Shown one piece after another: positions 60,486-64,000 of a stretch of 64,000 nucleotides of DNA (its first letter is position 1; the number at the start of each line of letters is the position of its first letter). Location: contig JAVHPJ010000242.1 in the NCBI GenBank assembly GCA_036170535.1, positions 1-64,000 of the forward strand, read 5' to 3'. This DNA is from SSF53 sp036170535. GTDB taxonomy: Bacteria > Spirochaetota > Leptospiria > Leptospirales > Leptonemataceae. The position numbers and the translations under genes are program-made. The notes under the pieces are model-generated. The model ran no database searches, was not told where the DNA came from, and worked only from the letters and a program-made list of their open reading frames with translations.

Positions 60486-61169
60486 TTAATCGGCAAAGAC
60501 GGCGGCGAGCACGGCGTCCACATCGGCCAGCGTCTCAAACAAATAATCCGGTTCGTGTTCGGCCAGCTCGGCGGCCGTATCGCCGCCGGTTGCAACGGCG
60601 AGGCTGCGTGCGCCCACCGGACGGCCGCAGTCGATGTCGTTGGGCGTGTCGCCGATAATCACAATGTCTTTGCCGGCGAAGTTGCGTCCGACGATCCGCC
60701 GGGCGCGCTCGACGGCGAGGGGCGGGAGTTCACGCCGATAGCGCGCCTCATCGCCGTACGCGCCCACGCGAAAATATGCGGACAGCTCAAATAATTCGAG
60801 CTTATGTCGCGCACCGGCGGCGATGTTGCCGGTAAGCACGCCGACCAGCGCGTCTGAGCGCGCCGTCAGGTGATCCAGCAAGGCGCGGACGCCGGGCAAC
60901 AAAAACACGCCGGAATCGAGCGTGTAGCGCTCCGGTAGAATCTGCATATAGCGCTCAAGTATTTGCGGAATCCAGGTCTGGAGTTCATGCGGCGCGAGCG
61001 CTTCTTCGAGGCATTCATGGAGAAATTGCAGATCCGTCTTGCCGGCGATATTGTTTGTGCGCGGGAACTCGCAGGGCAGCACGCTTTCCATTGCGGCGAG
61101 CAGCGCGCCGCGACCCTGGCCCTGACCGCGTACGAGGGTGCCGTCGATATCAAAAAGTATCAGTTTCAT
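60486..61169 (-). CDS. HAD-family phosphatase, phosphoglycolate-phosphatase-like
   Basis: A 227-residue HAD hydrolase with motif I DIDGTLV (nucleophile Asp8 in LILFDIDGTL), cap domain (about 18-90), motif II VLTGN, motif III Lys near RHKLE, and motif IV IVIIGDTPNDIDCG. This is the Gph/PGP-like subfamily that dephosphorylates small phosphoesters; the substrate is unproven. It is convergent with the symporter and divergent from the lipoprotein gene at 61304. Length and motifs look complete. Confidence 0.9.
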   Translation of the reverse strand: MKLILFDIDGTLVRGQGQGRGALLAAMESVLPCEFPRTNNIAGKTDLQFLHECLEEALAPHELQTWIPQILERYMQILPERYTLDSGVFLLPGVRALLDHLTARSDALVGVLTGNIAAGARHKLELFELSAYFRVGAYGDEARYRRELPPLAVERARRIVGRNFAGKDIVIIGDTPNDIDCGRPVGARSLAVATGGDTAAELAEHEPDYLFETLADVDAVLAAVFAD

Positions 61170-61303
61170 AGTCTTTTCGGCCTGGCGGCCAGCCCCTCCG
61201 ATTCCGCATCAAACTCAAACCAACTTTTAACACAAATCCCCAGGGCTCTGATAGGGAATGTCGTCTACTTGTGCGGAACACCTCTGGATACTGGAAGTCG
61301 GCC

Positions 61304-64000
61304 ATGAAACGCATTTTTTCTTCTACTGTAATTTTGCTTACGCTGCTGGCGGGCGCCGCCTGCGGCGGTTCCGACTTCTCCGCGCGGGATTTGTTCGGCA
61401 TTACGGACAATTCGGAGCTGGCGAATTCTCAGTCGCCGGCCGTCGCCTGCGCCTCCGAGATCGCTGTGACCACGACGCAGATCGAGCTGGTGGAAGACGG
61501 CGACGTAACGCGCACCTACAACACGGCCGATCCCTTTTATACTGACGTCGACGGCAACGGCGGCACGCCGTACGGCTTTGTGTCCGTCGAGACCTGCATC
61601 TATCCCATGCAAGCTTTTACCGGAACGGTGACTGTGCCGATCAGCACCAACGGAACCTACGATGGCCGCATTACAGTGGAGAGTTCTTTTCCCGTCGCCG
61701 GCAACCCTCTGCCGACGAGCCTGACCTTTACCGCCAGCGGCTCGGCCGCGCGGCAGTGTTTTACTTTTACGCGCGTACAGGACGCCCTCCAGAATCCGGC
61801 CGAGGCGGCTTTGCGCGTGAATCTTGACGAAATCACCAGCGCCGATAACGGCGGCGTGTACCTTAACAAGAACGCCTGCGATATTGCCGCAAGCGTCGAA
61901 GACGACGAAAGCCCCGGCGTGCGCGTTTCGAGCATCTCGCGCGTGATGGAAGAACCGGGCGGAACCGGCGATACCAGCGCTCAGTTTCTGGTGCGTTTGC
62001 GTACGGCGCCCACGGCGAACGTGACTATTCCGATTAATGATATTTACGACGCCACCAACGCCGGCCGTCGCGAAGGCACGGCGACCCCCACAAGTCTGAC
62101 CTTTACGACCGGCAACTTTGCAGTCGAACAGGCCGTCACCATCAACAGCGCGGACGATCTTGAGGTGGATGGCACCAAGACGTATACTGTGGAAGTGCAG
62201 TCCGCAACCAGCGCCGACCCGATCTACAACGGCTTCAAGCCGCGTAACGTCGTCGTGGTGAATAACGACAAGAGCGTGCCGGGCTATACCTACACGCGTT
62301 GGGACGCGGTCGGCGGCAACACCGGCGCCGGCGGCGGCAACGTAACCGGTTTTGCCACCGATCAAGAGAACAATATGGGAACCACATATTCGACGTGGCA
62401 GATCCAGATGCGGTCGAAACCGGCTTCCAACGTGCAGTTGAACTTTACTACGGATAATACTGCCATCAGCACCGTGCTCACGCCCACGCTGACCTTTACG
62501 CCCAGCAACTGGAACGTGGCGCAGACGGTCCAGGTAGAGGGCAAGTCGAACAGTACGGACGGCGCCAATGTGGATTTCACGGTCAGTTTTACCACGACCA
62601 CGGCCGATCCCACCTACAGCTCGCTGGCGCGCCCGACCTTTACGGTGCGTTCGTGCGATAACGACGGCACGCATGCGATACATACCTGTAACTTCTCGGG
62701 TTCGCCCTTTGGCACCGCCGGCAACCGCCTGAGCGGCGCGGAGCCCGGCGCTACCACTCAGATGTGGCTCATTACCAAAGCGAGCCCCGGCTCCGCTGTA
62801 ACCGTGCCGATCAGCAGCACGGATACCTCGGAGGGCACAGTGGCCGCGAGCGTCTCGATCGACAGCGGCAACTACAATCGCATGACGGCGGGCGGAACCA
62901 ACCGCATCGCGCTCGCGCATCAGGACGACACCTTGCTCGACGGCTCGCAGAACTGGACGGTCACCACCGATACATCCAGCGGCGGTCTGACCTACGATCC
63001 GGTGGATGTGTTCGCGACCACGACGGATAACGAGCAGAAGTATTACACGACCACCTCCGGCAGCACCAACGAAAGCGACTCGGTGACCGCGACGATTTAC
63101 GTGTGCCTGGGAGCCAGCAACACGGAAGCGATCGAAATTACGCCCAACTGCCCGGCGGATGAGTGCGGTTCGATCAGCCCGGCCAGCCGGACTTTTTCGA
63201 TCGGCCAGACCGTATCGCTCTCCAATGCAAGCAACTCGGGTTGCGCGTCGGATGGCAACGCCGTGACCTTCACAGTGCATGGAGCCGACGATTCGTTTGC
63301 CGACGGTTCGCAGAACTTCTCGGTGACCTGGAGCGTCACCGCCAACACGGACCCCGTTTATTCCACGGGCGGTCCGGCGAACCAGACGATCAGCAACGCG
63401 GATAACGAAAATCCGGGCAAAGCGATCTTTGTGACCTCTGGCTCTTTTGTGGGCGAGATGACGGCGGCCGGCGTCGGCGGCGCGGATAACTTCTGCCAGA
63501 CCGGCCGACCCGGTCACGCTCCATCCGGCACCTACAAGGCGCTGATTGTCAGCGACTCCGCTACCGGCCGCCGGATTGCCACAACGGACGGCTCAACCAG
63601 CGCCGGGCAAACCGGATGGGTGCTCTCACCCAGTTATCACTACTACCGTTGCGAATCCGGCAGTTGCAGCGACGAGGTTTCGCGCCTCTTTATCGCGACC
63701 TCGGCGGGCTTGATTCCGTTCGCCATGGATCGCAACTTCTCGACCAATCTACCGGACGAGTACTGGACCGGCATGAATGCCAACATGACGGCGGCGACGC
63801 AATCGTCCACGCCGGCCGCCCAGCCGCTTGATCCGGCTTATCGAGATAATTGCGCGGGTTGGACCTATCAGAATGCGCCCGAGAGTCCGAATCCGACCTA
63901 CTTCGGTCAGACCTGGACCTATGGCGGTTCGACTGGAAACGTAACGTCGATTACCAACGTCGCCTGCACGAATACGCGCAAACTGATCTGCGTGCAGCAG
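61304..64000 (+). CDS. DUF1554 lipoprotein with SLTFT repeats (3' end cut by window)
   Basis: 899 codons in one frame up to the window edge with no stop. The N-terminus MKRIFSSTVILLTLLAGAAC is a lipoprotein signal (Cys20). There follow about five Calx-beta-like segments with the pattern SLTFT..NF.V.Q.VTI...DD...DG..TYTV (for example PTSLTFTTGNFAVEQAV, TPTLTFTPSNWNVAQTV, ISPASRTFSIGQTVS, with DDTLLDGSQNWTV). From about residue 705 a DUF1554-like domain begins: KAIFVTSGSFVGEMTAAGVG, GADNFCQ, YKALIVSDS, GWVLSP, NCAGWTYQ and RKLICVQQ. In leptospires such domains occur in surface lipoproteins. The domain seems nearly complete, so only a few residues should be missing. Role: cell-surface adhesion or carbohydrate binding is plausible but unproven. 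Confidence 0.88.
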   Translation, partial: MKRIFSSTVILLTLLAGAACGGSDFSARDLFGITDNSELANSQSPAVACASEIAVTTTQIELVEDGDVTRTYNTADPFYTDVDGNGGTPYGFVSVETCIYPMQAFTGTVTVPISTNGTYDGRITVESSFPVAGNPLPTSLTFTASGSAARQCFTFTRVQDALQNPAEAALRVNLDEITSADNGGVYLNKNACDIAASVEDDESPGVRVSSISRVMEEPGGTGDTSAQFLVRLRTAPTANVTIPINDIYDATNAGRREGTATPTSLTFTTGNFAVEQAVTINSADDLEVDGTKTYTVEVQSATSADPIYNGFKPRNVVVVNNDKSVPGYTYTRWDAVGGNTGAGGGNVTGFATDQENNMGTTYSTWQIQMRSKPASNVQLNFTTDNTAISTVLTPTLTFTPSNWNVAQTVQVEGKSNSTDGANVDFTVSFTTTTADPTYSSLARPTFTVRSCDNDGTHAIHTCNFSGSPFGTAGNRLSGAEPGATTQMWLITKASPGSAVTVPISSTDTSEGTVAASVSIDSGNYNRMTAGGTNRIALAHQDDTLLDGSQNWTVTTDTSSGGLTYDPVDVFATTTDNEQKYYTTTSGSTNESDSVTATIYVCLGASNTEAIEITPNCPADECGSISPASRTFSIGQTVSLSNASNSGCASDGNAVTFTVHGADDSFADGSQNFSVTWSVTANTDPVYSTGGPANQTISNADNENPGKAIFVTSGSFVGEMTAAGVGGADNFCQTGRPGHAPSGTYKALIVSDSATGRRIATTDGSTSAGQTGWVLSPSYHYYRCESGSCSDEVSRLFIATSAGLIPFAMDRNFSTNLPDEYWTGMNANMTAATQSSTPAAQPLDPAYRDNCAGWTYQNAPESPNPTYFGQTWTYGGSTGNVTSITNVACTNTRKLICVQQ

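Overview
The window looks like chromosome from a GC-rich member of the Leptospiraceae or a close spirochaete relative (Leptonema/Turneriella-like). This is inferred from gene content, not from a search. Pointers are the fliP-fliQ-fliR-flhB-flhA export-gate operon with a spirochaete-type FlhB N-terminus, a lipoprotein ending in a DUF1554-like domain, a giant Ser/Thr kinase-ATPase-GAF-cyclase, many membrane cyclases and sensor kinases, spirochaete-style relaxed lipoboxes and a DUF1574-like SGNH protein. No plasmid, phage, insertion sequence or CRISPR is visible. Most of the sequence has uniform high GC; about 25.1-27.0 kb is clearly AT-richer.

Layout. 0-2.6 kb: tail of an unknown protein, a membrane adenylate cyclase and an MDR oxidoreductase. 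2.7-3.9 kb: two tandem SET-domain genes, divergent from the flagellar export operon (4.0-9.3 kb). 9.4-12.6 kb: an orphan lipoprotein and a large secreted orphan. 12.6-21.2 kb: a minus-strand signalling and phosphate block, in transcription order phoB-phoR, an OlsB-like acyltransferase, a PstS-like lipoprotein, phoU, and a 1156-residue hybrid kinase ending in a SpoIIE phosphatase. 21.4-23.2 kb: tRNA-Gly and two tandem secreted paralogues. 23.4-24.6 kb: pgi. Between pgi and the next, convergent gene lies a 503-bp mosaic of repeated hairpin-forming units. 25.1-26.8 kb: an AT-rich island with a uracil-DNA-glycosylase-like protein and a small membrane/coiled-coil protein. 27.0-41.9 kb: a thioesterase, histidine kinases, a metallopeptidase-like lipoprotein, the 1809-residue kinase/cyclase, an apyrase-like protein in an operon with a degenerate LytS-type kinase, a 7TM cyclase, a STAS protein and a receiver protein. 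42.0-49.8 kb: a DUF1574-like protein, metG, and an outer-membrane peptidase/propeller/barrel protein with a partner of unknown function. 49.9-57.5 kb: surface polysaccharide genes (aminotransferase, epimerase, glycosyltransferase, O-antigen ligase/polymerase, GT-C-like membrane protein). 57.5-61.2 kb: mgtE, a sodium/solute symporter and a HAD phosphatase. 61.3 kb to the end: a repeat-containing DUF1554 lipoprotein cut by the window edge.

Functional themes are export of flagellar components, phosphate sensing (PhoB/PhoR/PhoU with a PstS-like lipoprotein but no visible Pst permease), dense cyclic-nucleotide and partner-switch signalling (three class III cyclases, one STAS protein, one SpoIIE phosphatase), and cell-surface construction. 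The items most worth a second look are the hairpin mosaic after pgi, the degenerate kinase plus apyrase pair, the SET gene pair and the AT-rich island with its dyads.
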